A stretch of 64,000 nt of DNA, taken from the NCBI GenBank assembly GCA_050084985.1, contig JBITNC010000001.1, forward strand, positions 130,262,001 to 130,326,000, read 5' to 3'. Made by a program: the position numbers and the translations under genes. Below, one piece after another: positions 1-9,829 of the stretch. Below the pieces are notes generated by a model. It was not told the DNA's origin. It was given only the letters and a program-made list of their open reading frames with translations, and did no database searches. Within the stretch, counting starts at the first letter, position 1; the number at the start of each line of letters is the position of its first letter. The stretch is from Nageia nagi. Its lineage: Eukaryota; Pinophyta.

Positions 1-336
1 TTTTGACATTATTTTGGCTTCCAAGATAGAATTTGGGATTTCTTTTCACTTGGGCTTTTGATTTGTTTTGTCTATACCACCAAGTAGGATTTTGTGTGCA
101 CCCTTATTAGTTATAAATATTTGTAGGTTACAATTTAAACTCTATAGCATTCAAAATGATAAAAGTATGTATCTAGTATTTTGGGTAAAGTCATGCATGC
201 ATTATTTAAATTCATTATTGTAAAAAGGATTACGGTATTAGTTGTTATACCCTTAATGAAAATATACTATTATTTGAGAATAAATAGCATGCATGAAAAG
301 TTTACTATTCATTTTGCATAAAAATATGTATGTTTC
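1..336 (+). repeat. Gypsy chromovirus 5' LTR, upstream piece
   Basis: Aligns along its length with 12077-12419, the same part of the 3' LTR, with scattered substitutions and small indels. It is cut at 336 by the Copia-like element and resumes at 4588. About 830 bp of LTR should lie before the window, judged from 3' LTR sequence at 11249-12076. Confidence 0.85.
332..336 (+). repeat. 5-bp target site duplication, left copy (GTTTC)
   Basis: GTTTC directly precedes the 5' LTR of the Copia-like element, and the same five bases follow its 3' LTR at 4583-4587. The uninterrupted paralogous site in the Gypsy 3' LTR has a single GTTTC at 12415-12419. Confidence 0.95.
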
Positions 337-653
337 TGTTGGAATTATATCCTACATATCCCTAAGTCCTAAGTTAATAGATTAATTAATTAGGATTAAG
401 AGTATTTTCCCTAAAGTATTTCCCTAAAGTCTAAAGTGTAGGATTAAATATTTAGGGTATATTCCTTGTGATTTGTTGTTATAACAAATTTGTCATGTAG
501 TGATCTAAGGGTGATACGTATAGTGTGAAGTTAGAGTTTTATTATGGGTTGAGAATATTATCCTCAACTTCTTATTTTGTCTTGTAATGGCTTTCTTAAG
601 CCTATATATGTAACTCATTTTGATGAGTAATATAGAACATTATAGTTCTCTCA
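337..653 (+). repeat. 5' LTR of the Copia-like element
   Basis: Begins TGTTGG and ends CTCTCA. It matches 4266-4582 over the full 317 bp with four substitutions (three C/T, one G/C) and no indels. It contains a short tandem repeat of a TTTCCCTAAAG unit at about 405-429, a 12-bp palindrome TTGTTATAACAA at 476-487, and a TATA-like box near its end. Confidence 0.97.
603..609 (+). promoter_or_regulatory. TATA-like box in the Copia-like LTR
   Basis: TATATAT in the last 50 bp of the LTR, repeated identically at 4532-4538 in the 3' LTR. If used, transcription would start near the LTR end, giving a very short R/U5. The promoter role is inferred from position. Confidence 0.5.
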
Positions 654-655
654 AT

Positions 656-667
656 TGGTATCAGAGC
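656..667 (+). other. Primer binding site, initiator tRNA-Met type
   Basis: TGGTATCAGAGC lies two bases after the 5' LTR end. It is the usual plant Copia primer site, complementary to the 3' end of initiator tRNA-Met. Confidence 0.92.
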
Positions 668-2208
668 TGAATCAATCATAGGGTTAGAGTGGGTGAAGTC
701 TTGAAGGATCTTATCAAGCTCCTCAAGGACTTTCATCAAGTTATTGAGCTTGTAAATGCATTGCAAAGAATTTATAAAATTCTTGCAAGTGTGAGATCCA
801 AAGCCTATGGAGAAAAAATAGTTGCATGAGGTTTGAAGGAAACCCACGCACAGCAGAAAAGAGGAGACGTGCATCCAGGTTTGATCAACAGTGAGATCAA
901 GTTCTATGGAGGAGAGGGAGATGAGAAATCTCCATTGAAGATCGCCAGACCTGCAAAGAGCTGATACGTGAGAGAGGAGTTGCACGCTAACAAATGACTT
1001 GATCTGTCACACAGAGGAGGAGACGTGAAGCTCGCACGGAGGTGGCTTGCACAGAGGAGACGAGGCTGGTCAGAAGCTTACATGGAGGAGGAAAGCCACT
1101 AATGTGCTTGGTGATCTGCAAGGAAGTACGTGGAGGAGAAAATAATTCATAGTCTGAAGCTGCTTGCACGGAGGAGAAAACTTTTCATGTGGAGGAGGAA
1201 AATGCTGACTGAGATCGCATGAAGCGAAGGTACGTGAAGGAGGTGGCTTGCATGGTATGGAAGAGCTTGTGTGGTTTGGAAGAGCTCATGGAGGAGGTCT
1301 GTAGCTCGCGTAGAGGTTTCATGTGCATGAAGGAGGTGGCCTGCATAGTAGAGGAGATCGCATGAAGTACATCGTCTAAAGCTCATGCGATGGAGGACAT
1401 GCATGAAGCTCTCGTGTAAGGAGGACATGCATTGTACGTTGGGAAACATGAATTGATCTGGTTGGAAGACTTCTGTTATGGTGAAATAGTGCCAATACCT
1501 ATTAAGGAAAGCTAAGTAATTGGTAACCTGATTCATGCGTTTGATGGCCCAGGAGATGTTAAAAAAAAATGAATTGATCTGGTGACGTTCACGTGCGGGT
1601 CTTAATGAGATTGCTGGGTGATGAGACCAATCACACCCACTATCAGTATTTTGAAGGCACCCAGAAGTAGTTGTGCTGAAGTTGATAAAAAAAGTACATG
1701 CCTTTCCTATTGAAGATGAACTAGAGAAAGAAATCGAAGAGGTACGAACTGATCCAGAGGAGGAGACCTGCGCGAAGGAGAACGCTACGTGGAGGAGGAA
1801 CACTATGTGGAGGTGCATTGTTGGAGGAGTCTCTGAAGGAGATGTACATTGGAATACTCATGCGAAGGAGATGTGAAAGAGGCATGAGTCTGCTACAAAA
1901 AGAGCCTAACGTGGAGATGCTGAATACATGTGGTTTGAATTATATAGCACTCTGCTGTAGTGCAAACAGGTTGTGCTCTAATTAAAAAAACATGCATGCA
2001 TAGGAGATATACCTGAGTGAATCTGTCCAGCATACATAGCAGTAGAGGAAAGTGGAAGCTCTTAAACTGAGGCATATGAAAGAGAAGCTAACAAAGGTGC
2101 AGACATTATTCCATAAAGGAATAGTATTTGAGATGTATTTTTTTTTAATGATGTGTGTGATGTGGATTTATTGAAATCCCCATATATAAAAAAAAAAAAA
2201 GGAAGAAG
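668..2208 (+). other. Purine-rich repetitive leader of the Copia-like element
   Basis: About 1.5 kb with no long plus-strand ORF. It is built of loosely repeated GGAGGA-containing phrases (for example CATGGAGGAGG, CACGGAGGAGA, GTGGAGGAGGA) interspersed with CATGAAG and GCTCGCA words, densest from 840 to 1870. CpG content is clearly higher than in the surrounding Gypsy LTR. A 67-codon ORF at 1673-1876 is in a different frame from the main ORFs and is acidic; it may be a chance or upstream ORF. An A-rich run (about 2189-2200) precedes the first main start codon. The leader may hold packaging and dimerisation signals, as in other retroelements, but no specific signal is identified. Confidence 0.7.
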
Positions 2209-3066
2209 ATGATCACCATGTATGAAAACTTGGAGGTGCCCAAGTTTGATGGACAAAATTATGCTTGGTGGAGCATAATAATGAAGACCTTGCTCAAGGC
2301 TAAGGACCTTTGGAGCATTATAGAAGATGGGTATGATGAACCTCCATCTTGGAAGTCTCTTGAAGGAGAGGAGAAAAGAGAGAAGAAAGAGAAGCAATAT
2401 GAAAATTGCTTAGCTCTTATGGATATTAGGAGAGGAATGAAACCAAATGTTTTACCTCTCATTGCAAAATGTAAAACAGCCCAAATTGCTTGGAAAGCAT
2501 TAGAATATGCTTATGGATGTGAGGAGGACTCCCATAAAGCCATAGATGACAATCATGGAGATTGTGTAAGCAAGGAGGAGCCTTCATTAGATTGGCCTTG
2601 TGATGATCCATGTCTTATGGAGGAGACATTTGAAGAGTGTTCATTGAAGACACCATTTCAGCCATATGATGATGAATGCTTCATGGAAGAGGCATATTGT
2701 GAACCCATTCTTATGATGGAGAATGAGGAGGAGCCAACCACACATTATTGGCAAGATTTCTTTTTTGATAAAGAACAAGATGAAAACTACTCACATGGAG
2801 TAGATGAAACTCACTCACATGGAGTGAATGAAGACAAGGCTCAAATCATATGTGATGATGATTCCGTTGCTCAAATTGATGGTGAAGACACCCAATGTGA
2901 AGATCATCAAGAAGAAACTCTCATGGAGGAGAGTGTATGTGAGAATCTTCTTCTTGTTGAGAAGAGAGGAAAAGATGAGGAATGCTTCATGGAGGAGACA
3001 CATGATGATTGTCTTATGAAAATAATATGGGATGATGATCTTAGAGAGGTCATTGATGAAGAATAA
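2209..3066 (+). CDS. Copia gag-like N-terminus with acidic repeat tail (285 aa)
   Basis: Residues about 5-103 resemble the N-terminus of plant Ty1/copia gag (DUF4219/UBN2): a PKFDGQNYAWW segment, then M-K-x-x-L-x-A-x-x-LW, then a helix ending near AYG. Residues 104-285 are unlike known gag: strongly acidic, cysteine-containing and repetitive, with CLMEET (135), CFMEEA (157), TLMEES (237) and CFMEET (259), plus a doubled SHGV[DN]E unit near 195-207. No CCHC knuckle is present. The start is the first ATG after an A-rich run; a second in-frame ATG lies three codons on. The ORF ends at a single TAA, followed at once in the same frame by another 386-codon ORF. A role in particle assembly is inferred only from the N-terminus. 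Confidence 0.8.
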   Translation: MITMYENLEVPKFDGQNYAWWSIIMKTLLKAKDLWSIIEDGYDEPPSWKSLEGEEKREKKEKQYENCLALMDIRRGMKPNVLPLIAKCKTAQIAWKALEYAYGCEEDSHKAIDDNHGDCVSKEEPSLDWPCDDPCLMEETFEECSLKTPFQPYDDECFMEEAYCEPILMMENEEEPTTHYWQDFFFDKEQDENYSHGVDETHSHGVNEDKAQIICDDDSVAQIDGEDTQCEDHQEETLMEESVCENLLLVEKRGKDEECFMEETHDDCLMKIIWDDDLREVIDEE

Positions 3067-4227
3067 ATGGAGGCTATAAACTCCATGTTCATGCAAGAAG
3101 ATCACTCACCAAGAGTGAATGATAAAGTATATCTCAAGGAGGAGAGAAAGAATAGTGAGATAGTACTTTGTGAAGAAGAAAAAGAAGAAAATGAAGATGA
3201 CTATCTCAAGGGGGAGATAGAAGATAATGAGATAGCCATTGATGGACTTCATGGTGAAATGGAGGCATCAAAAGATCTTGAGAGTTGTCTTATAAAGGAA
3301 ACAATATGCAAAGAGGAATCATGGGAATTCCTTATCAATGAAGAAATGATTGCTTTAAAAGCAACATCAAAGGAAAGATTAATGTGGATATCTACTCACC
3401 AAAACATCATTAGAGGAAATGATTTCTTATTTTTTGGCTTATTTGCTAATGCTACTAATGAATGTTTGCTGATTAGATGTGTGAAGGATAGCTTGAAGGC
3501 TATGGAGAATGGAGGAGAATGTCTTATCAAGGCATTGCTTGAGGATTGCATCATAGAGACAACATTGAAGAGTCTTCTTTGGGAGAAGACATTGATGACA
3601 AACTTGGGTCATGTGGATCCAAATAATGATTGTAAAATCTTAGTAAGGTGTGATTTTTTGAGTGAAACTTTGTGTGAGGAGCAACTCAAAGTTGCATATG
3701 TAATTAGCCAATGTGTGGCTTTCTATTGTCTCAAAGTGTGTGTAGACATTTGTGAGAGAGTAGTGTGGTATAATGATTATTGTGAAATGATGAGAACATA
3801 CTCATGTGGAGTATGCTATGATGTAATGAATGCAAGAGCAAATGACTACTTGCAAACATGGTTTAAACACCATATAAAAAATGAGAGAGAGATGAAAGAA
3901 TGGTTCAAACACCATTGTGAGAGAGATTGGTTCTTGAAAACCAATACTTATAGAATTGATGGAATGCCACTAAAAGCATGGTTTGAAGACCATCTAAGAG
4001 ATGAAAGAGAGTGGTTGATTAAGATCACATATGGAGAGACTTTTGTTGAAGGGGGAGCTACTCAACAAAAGGAGGCACTCAATGGAGAAGCAACATCAAC
4101 AATAGAGGAGATCCCACTTAGAGAGTGGAAGGAGTACCAACACTTATTTCTTGAAAATTTTGATTTTCTTTTGTATGATTGGAGGAAACGAAAAAGGTTA
4201 TGTTTCTTCCAACTTTGTAATGCTTAA
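3067..4227 (+). CDS. Unknown 386-aa ORF, in-frame continuation of the gag-like ORF
   Basis: Not recognised as any pol domain. It begins with ATG immediately after the TAA of the preceding ORF, in the same frame, so the pair could be one 672-codon gene split by one stop. Residues 1-95 continue the acidic style of the upstream ORF, including C-LIKETICKEES near 74-85. Residues 100-255 are cysteine-rich without a clear zinc-knuckle spacing. Residues 260-320 hold three W-F-[KE]-[HD]-H units (about 265, 279 and 304), each followed by charged residues. The C-terminus is basic (DWRKRKR near 371). The frame has stayed open in an AT-rich region where TE frames are otherwise full of stops, which suggests recent function or recent insertion. 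Could be a captured or element-specific accessory protein; function unknown. Confidence 0.72.
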   Translation: MEAINSMFMQEDHSPRVNDKVYLKEERKNSEIVLCEEEKEENEDDYLKGEIEDNEIAIDGLHGEMEASKDLESCLIKETICKEESWEFLINEEMIALKATSKERLMWISTHQNIIRGNDFLFFGLFANATNECLLIRCVKDSLKAMENGGECLIKALLEDCIIETTLKSLLWEKTLMTNLGHVDPNNDCKILVRCDFLSETLCEEQLKVAYVISQCVAFYCLKVCVDICERVVWYNDYCEMMRTYSCGVCYDVMNARANDYLQTWFKHHIKNEREMKEWFKHHCERDWFLKTNTYRIDGMPLKAWFEDHLRDEREWLIKITYGETFVEGGATQQKEALNGEATSTIEEIPLREWKEYQHLFLENFDFLLYDWRKRKRLCFFQLCNA

Positions 4228-4254
4228 GAACTCTTGCATGAGTTACTTAGCATT

Positions 4255-4265
4255 AAAGGGGAGAA
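4255..4265 (+). other. Polypurine tract of the Copia-like element
   Basis: AAAGGGGAGAA directly before the 3' LTR, the expected position for the plus-strand priming site. Confidence 0.93.
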
Positions 4266-4582
4266 TGTTGGAATTATATCCTACATATCTCTAAGTCCTA
4301 AGTTAATAGACTAATTAATTAGGATTAAGAGTATTTTCCCTAAAGTATTTCCCTAAAGTCTAAAGTCTAGGATTAAATATTTAGGGTATATTCCTTGTGA
4401 TTTGTTGTTATAACAAATTTGTCATGTAGTGATCTAAGGGTGATATGTATAGTGTGAAGTTAGAGTTTTATTATGGGTTGAGAATATTATCCTCAACTTC
4501 TTATTTTGTCTTGTAATGGCTTTCTTAAGCCTATATATGTAACTCATTTTGATGAGTAATATAGAACATTATAGTTCTCTCA
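4266..4582 (+). repeat. 3' LTR of the Copia-like element
   Basis: 317 bp, same length as the 5' LTR. Differences from the 5' copy are CCC/CTC early, GAT/GAC, GTG/GTC near the middle, and ACG/ATG, the last consistent with CpG decay in one copy. Confidence 0.97.
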
Positions 4583-4587
4583 GTTTC
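4583..4587 (+). repeat. 5-bp target site duplication, right copy (GTTTC)
   Basis: Exact match to 332-336; Gypsy LTR sequence resumes immediately after it. Confidence 0.95.
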
Positions 4588-6496
4588 ATATTAAAGAATG
4601 AAGGGTCTATTTTACTGCATTGCATTTGAAAATTATGATTCTTCAATATGTTGTATTAGTAAATAAAAATTTCCCTTATCTAAAAATAGTAAAATAAGAA
4701 AACCTAAACCTAATTTATTGATCTTTGGTGTCAATTTTGGATCGAACATGAGGTTCCCTATAAGGTTGCTTCATAGAAAATAAGTAATAAAATAAAAACT
4801 TAGAGATAATAATAGTTGCAAAGGTTATTGTCAAATGTAATGTAATTATCAATAAATAAATTGTTATAGCATAATTGCATGCAAATTAGATTATTTGCTC
4901 AAGTTTATAATTATGTCTAACAATATGAGTAGTTGTAGGTTGAACATCAAACTCTACATACTAAGATTTATTCTCACACTTGTAATTTTAAATTGCAAGC
5001 TCTTATGTAGGATCCTGAGAACTTAGATGCAATTTAGAAGATATTTTGGTTTTGAAATCTTAATTTTTATAGCTCCTATTACTTCAGTTGTAAAATTAGA
5101 CATGGGAATGTTTAGTTTTAGTTTAATATAGCCTTGTGAATATGTCTTTATAGGGAGTTCATGTCAAATGTAAACATCTAGTATCATTTGATTGTAATTA
5201 CAACCATGGTAGTATAGTTTGGGGATTGTATATATATACCCCAATTTTGTAATAAGTTAACTTAAGGAGCATTTTGTTAGAAGGCTCTATAGATTTTATA
5301 TGTATGGTTCTCTTGATCTATGAATACAATTAGTCTATTTTCCTATTTTTTGATATTATACATATTATTTATATTCTAAACAATGTACTAAATTTGAAGG
5401 TACTTGTATGGATGATTACAGTAGGAAAACTATGTATATAAACTCTCAAGTTTCGGTTGAAGAAGATACTTTGCATAAATGTTATGGTTTGGAAACTATC
5501 AAGTTTCAATTAAATATGGTTACAATATAAGAGTTCTTTTGAATTACAAGAACTATTGATTATAAATTGATGATATGTCATAGTAGGTTATGGATATGAG
5601 TTCAATTATGTATTAAAATTGTGATATTTATGCCTTGACTCTAGTTATGAATTTATCCAAAATATAAGATTGTTGGTAGTCTTTATCATATACAGATGTA
5701 AAATTTATAAGAACAACTACATATATGTTGAAGTATAATTGTGATTACTTGTAGTTTGGGTCATAACTCATAAATGTAAATGTTTGCATGCAAGAGGCAT
5801 AATGTTAAACTATTGCTTTAAAGAAATACTAGAATCCTATATGGTTTAAACTCTTATGTTTACTTCAAGTTAAAGATAGGAACAATGTAACTAATGAAGG
5901 ATCTAAACTTGTAATCTTATTTTAAGATATTGGATCATTAGTGTTATCATTATAAAGGGTACTAATTGTTAGAGTTTTCATGTGAAAATGACAACATAAC
6001 ATTTATTGTTAGAGTGATCATGTGAAAATGATAATAGAATATTTATTGTTGGAGTTATCATGTAAATTTAATGAAAGAAAAATATTTACACCAATAGATA
6101 TATATCTTGGTCAAACACTAAATCTTGGAATCAAACTCTTGCTACCCTATGGTATATGCATGATCTATGACCTCAATGCAATATATATTATATGGGTCCT
6201 ATTAAGTGGACTATAGTTGATTCTTATTAAGTGAAGGAAAATAGTAACATAGAAGGATTATGTCAATAGTTATGTACCATTGGTGGATCATAATCTTGAT
6301 TTAATATTTAAAAGATTTGATGATGGTAAATTAACCTTTCATCCAAGCCTCATTTTGACTGTAACATTGTCTTGAATGAAAAAATGAGCAAGTCCTAATA
6401 TATTATACATTGCATTATTTATACAAATTGATTAAAAAAATTATATGGGAACTAATCTATATTTAAGTTAGGATATTTGTTAAGTGTTATCAAACA
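4588..6496 (+). repeat. Gypsy chromovirus 5' LTR, downstream piece
   Basis: Continues the LTR interrupted at 336. The first ~370 bp align with 12420-12764, the next part with 19604-20022, and the remainder to about 6185 with 25564-26545, so all three fragments of the broken 3' LTR are accounted for. It ends near ATCAAACA just before a tRNA-Met-type primer site. Small ORFs here (for example 6022-6216) have no domain and are read as chance. Confidence 0.85.
5229..5238 (+). promoter_or_regulatory. TATA-like box in the Gypsy LTR
   Basis: TATATATATA followed by CCCCAATTTT. The same context recurs at about 19861-19883 and 25588-25608 in the 3' LTR pieces with small changes. Position within the LTR suits the U3/R promoter; activity is inferred. 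Confidence 0.45.
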
Positions 6497-6498
6497 TT

Positions 6499-6510
6499 TG
6501 GTATCAGATC
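6499..6510 (+). other. Primer binding site of the Gypsy chromovirus
   Basis: TGGTATCAGATC two bases after the LTR end; a slightly mutated initiator tRNA-Met complement, as in many plant chromoviruses. Confidence 0.75.
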
Positions 6511-6579
6511 CCTTGTTTCTAATTTTCTAAATTATTTGAACTTTGGTAGTTAATGACTATTTGTCTCATAGAAGGAAAA

Positions 6580-7838
6580 TGACTGAGATATGAATGAGTA
6601 AAGGAAGAAATAGGGATAGGAAAGAGATATAGATAGAGGAAGGAATAATGCTCCTAGACTCAATAGTTCTGAAACCACCTCTAAAATTCATCATTCTATT
6701 CATAGTCCTAGTAATGTATCATTTATGCAAACTTCTCAACAAAATGGGGAAATGATGATGGAGTAGATGAGAAATAAATTGTAAAAAAATCAACTCATCA
6801 CTCAAATCTTGAGTACACAAGAAAAAGTGGACCAAGGAATGTTAGATAATCCTTTAATGCAATAAAGGTAGTGAATTACCATTGAGTTGAATAAGGACAT
6901 GAGGCATTTTTAACTATCTAAATTCAATGGTAAAAACTCAAAAGAGGTCAAGGGTTAGTTAACTAAATTGGAATCTTATTTTATTATCAAAGGGTACAAT
7001 GATCATACTAAGTCCACTATTACAGTGCTCCATTTAACTAAAACTACTTTTAAATGGTGGACTACATATCTTTCCAATACATTAAAATTGCTTATAGATG
7101 TGGAATGGACATATTTTGTGAAACTTTTTAAGGAGAGATATTTGTCAAATCAATTTTATGCTGAGAAATAAAATGATTTTTTAAAATATATTAGAAAAAC
7201 TTGATAGTTGAGGCATATTATCAAAAATTCATCAAATGTTTGAAATACATGCTAAAATTTAAAAAGAATGATAAGCTAAATACTCACAAGTTCATCTTGG
7301 GATTGGAGACATGAATTAGAAATGCCATTAATCTGCATAATCTAGTCACAATACAAAGAGCCTACAATCTTGCAAAATAAGTAGAGATAAATTTAGTTTT
7401 CAAGAGGATTGCTTCAAAGCAATATCGAGCTAGTAAGGTAGAATAGAAAAATTGAGATAAAAAGAAAAATACTAATGAAACATGTTGTAACAATAACCAA
7501 AAGAGAAATAATAAACAAGGTTAAATATCTAATAATCAACAAGGTATGAAAGAAAAAAAAAAAGTTAGGAAAGTGAATTTGGAAGGGATGCAAAAAGAAA
7601 TAAGCCAAATGAACCAAAAATTGATCATAAGGATTTGAATAAACCAAATTATGCAAAGACTAGTTGCTTTCTATGTGGTGGTAAGCATTATAAGGCTCAA
7701 TGTCCCAACAAGGAAAGCTATAATGATGATAAAACTAATCCAAGGGATAACCATAGCATCTCTACATTCTCTAACAAGGCAATAGCAGTTAATCAAGCCT
7801 CTTTTAATATTCTTAAAGGTAATATTTATGACCAGTAA
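6580..7838 (+). pseudogene. Chromovirus gag remnant with CCHC knuckle
   Basis: Capsid-like part at about 6900-7200: a helix-rich retrotransposon gag segment with ESYFIIKGY, then TFKWWTTYL, then FKERYLSNQF near 7170, the usual order in Ty3/gypsy gag. The nucleocapsid knuckle at 7665-7703 reads C-FL-C-GGK-H-YKAQ-C, a perfect C-x2-C-x3-H-x4-C. Between them the frame is broken by several stops in a lysine-rich stretch. A probable start region lies just after the primer site (ATG near 6579), but the true frame is lost. Product would be the structural protein of the element; dead here. Confidence 0.82.
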
Positions 7839-8200
7839 GTCTCAATTTTGATTAACTACAATGCAATAGAAAATTTTTTATCCTCTTATATTTTTGATAA
7901 ACTACCTTTAAAACTTGAAAAAATGCAAGAACCTTAGAATGTAGAATTTGCTTCAAATTAGATATGCAAAGTTGGTAAATTTTTACCTAATATTGACATA
8001 GTTTAGCTAATTTTCAATCAAAAATATATTGTCATATGGTACCTTTACCTTTCTATGAGGTAATATTGGGTATGAAATGGCTACAACAAGTAAAATACAA
8101 GGTGAATATACCTAAAAAAGTTGTTAAGGTTGTTATAAACATCATTGATAAAGTGGTACTACATAGTGTTAAGAAAGATTTTTGCATTCATCCTTTATCG
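7839..8200 (+). pseudogene. Chromovirus protease remnant, active site lost
   Basis: Follows the gag knuckle directly. The aspartic protease loop, normally D-S-G-A-T-H-N-F, reads N-Y-N-A-I-E-N-F from about 7854, so the catalytic Asp is replaced by Asn. Further on, a PLPFYEVILGMKWL-like segment near 8040-8090 matches the conserved DVILGMDWL end of gypsy proteases. Stops and frame changes separate the parts. Confidence 0.7.
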
Positions 8201-8329
8201 GCTCTATAATTTTTCAAATTGGAAAAAAGAAAATATCAACTTTTTATTATAAGAGTGCATAATGATGAGGAAAATTAGGTACTTGAATCTTTTTTAGCAG
8301 TGTCCAATCCTTAACAAATTTGAGGATGT

Positions 8330-9150
8330 TTTTCAACTAGTGAACTTCTTGGCATGGTTCCAATGAGAGAATTCAATTTTTCTATTAATTTAAAACTAGA
8401 AGTTAAACCTATGTTAATGATGCCTTATCATATGACTACTTTAGAAATACAAGAACTAAAATTACAACTACAAGAACTCTTGGATAAGGAATAAATAAAC
8501 CAAGTGTGTTACCTTGGGGAGCTCCAATTTTGTTTGTTAAAAATAAATATGAGACTTTGCATTGACTATATATTGTTAAACAAATTAATTATCAAAAATC
8601 ATTACCCATTTCCAAGGATAGATGATTTATTTGATCAAATATAGGATGCATGTGATTTTTTTTAAGATTAATCTTAGGTTTAGGTACCATCAATTAAAGA
8701 TCAAAAATTAAGATACTTTTAATAAAGCTTTCAAAACTCGATATGGCCACTTAAATTTACTATTTTACCCTATGGTACTTTGACAAATGCTCCAACAATA
8801 TTTATTAACTTGATTAAAAATATTTTTAGGGAGTACTTGGATAAGTTTATTTTGCTCTTTATTGATGACATCTTGATATACCCTAGAAACCAAGAAGAGC
8901 ATGAAAAGTATTTAAGACTAATGCTAGAAATTATTAGGAAAAGCCAATTGTATACAAAGCTTTCAAAGTATGAGTTTTACACTTATCATTTTTAGTATCT
9001 TGGGCATACTATCTCTACTGAGTGTTTAACATTAGATTCAAAGATGATTGAATCAATTAATTAATGGTCAATCCCCTCTAATGTATCAAAAATCTAAAGC
9101 TTAATGGATCTTGCAAGTTATTATAGGAAGTTTGTAAAAGACTTCTCTAA
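8330..9150 (+). pseudogene. Chromovirus reverse transcriptase remnant
   Basis: RT fingers and palm can be followed through several frames: a PYHM...E..ELKLQLQELL segment near 8430-8490, then NAPTIFINLI at about 8790, and the catalytic box F-I-D-D-I-L-I-Y at 8858-8881, so the two catalytic aspartates survive. An open stretch of 71 codons (8780-8995) covers the box and the following EEHEKYL helix. Several in-frame stops lie upstream, so no functional enzyme is made. Confidence 0.82.
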
Positions 9151-9239
9151 AATAGCATATCCAATCACTCAAATTTAGAGGAAGGGTAAGAAATTTGTAT
9201 GAAATGAAAATTGTGAATCATCCTTTAATCTTATTAAAC

Positions 9240-9640
9240 CAAAATTGCCTACAACGCCCATTCTCAAATTTCCTGATTCTCAAAAGGAATTCATAATTTG
9301 TACATATGCTAATATATAAAGCCTAAGAGGTGTTCTTATATAAGTAGTATTGGTTGTAGCCTATGAATCATAAAAGTTGAAAAACCATGAAAATAATTAC
9401 CCTACACATGATATTCAGTTAGCAACAATTGTGCATGCTCTCAAAATGTGGCATTTTTTACTTTTTAGGAAGGTCTTTATGTTTAAAAATTGATTACCAT
9501 AGTTTATAATATTTATTCACACAACCTACCTTGAATGCTAAAAAAAATCATTGGATGGAATTATTAGTAGAATATGACATGCAGATTGAGTACATCAAAG
9601 GAAAAGAAAAGTAAGGTTGTTAATACCTTAAGCAAAAAAA
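9240..9640 (+). pseudogene. Chromovirus RNase H remnant
   Basis: Located between RT and integrase. The first catalytic motif, usually T-D-A-S, reads T-Y-A-N (Tyr codon at 9305-9307), followed by RGVLI. Later a THDIQLATIVHALKMWHFLL segment near 9410-9460 matches the conserved E-L-A-I-V-x-A-L-x-x-W-R-H-Y-L of gypsy RNase H, with Glu apparently replaced by Gln. Stops interrupt the frame. Confidence 0.7.
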
Positions 9641-9829
9641 GAAATACCATAATAGTTGTGTCTAGTTATAAATCAGGTATAAAAGAGATATTTAACATGT
9701 ATCAGTGTAGATATACATTTTGAATTAACTAAAAAGAAATAATTCTATAGGGATTGTAAGAGGGTTTTTCTATCAAGAGTAATGGATTGTTATACTTTGA
9801 TAACAAAATAGTCATTCCTCTATAAGGCA

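Larger units (their letters stand above)
337..4582 (+). mobile_element. Young non-autonomous Ty1/copia-like LTR retrotransposon
   Basis: Complete 4246-bp element: 317-bp LTR, primer binding site, 1.5-kb purine-rich leader, two adjacent ORFs in one frame, polypurine tract, 317-bp LTR, with 5-bp target duplications. The LTRs differ at only four positions (about 98.7% identical). The N-terminus of the first ORF resembles plant Copia gag (DUF4219/UBN2 type). No CCHC knuckle, protease, integrase, RT or RNase H is seen, so it would depend on proteins from another element. CpG dinucleotides are frequent in its leader and scarce in its flanks, which fits recent insertion. It sits inside the older Gypsy 5' LTR in the same orientation. 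Structure is certain; the Copia affiliation rests on the gag-like N-terminus and 5-bp duplication. Confidence 0.93.

Noticed and set aside
602-985. 127-codon minus-strand ORF overlapping the 5' LTR and PBS
   Set aside because: Crosses the LTR end and primer site on the antisense strand; no domain, and no matching ORF extends from the identical 3' LTR.
1147-1818. 223-codon minus-strand ORF in the Copia-like leader
   Set aside because: Lies opposite a purine-rich repeat whose complement lacks stop codons; composition is Ser/His/Leu-rich repeats and no domain is seen.
2815-3105. Minus-strand ORFs opposite the two Copia-like ORFs
   Set aside because: Antisense shadows of a Glu-rich coding frame, with no independent support.
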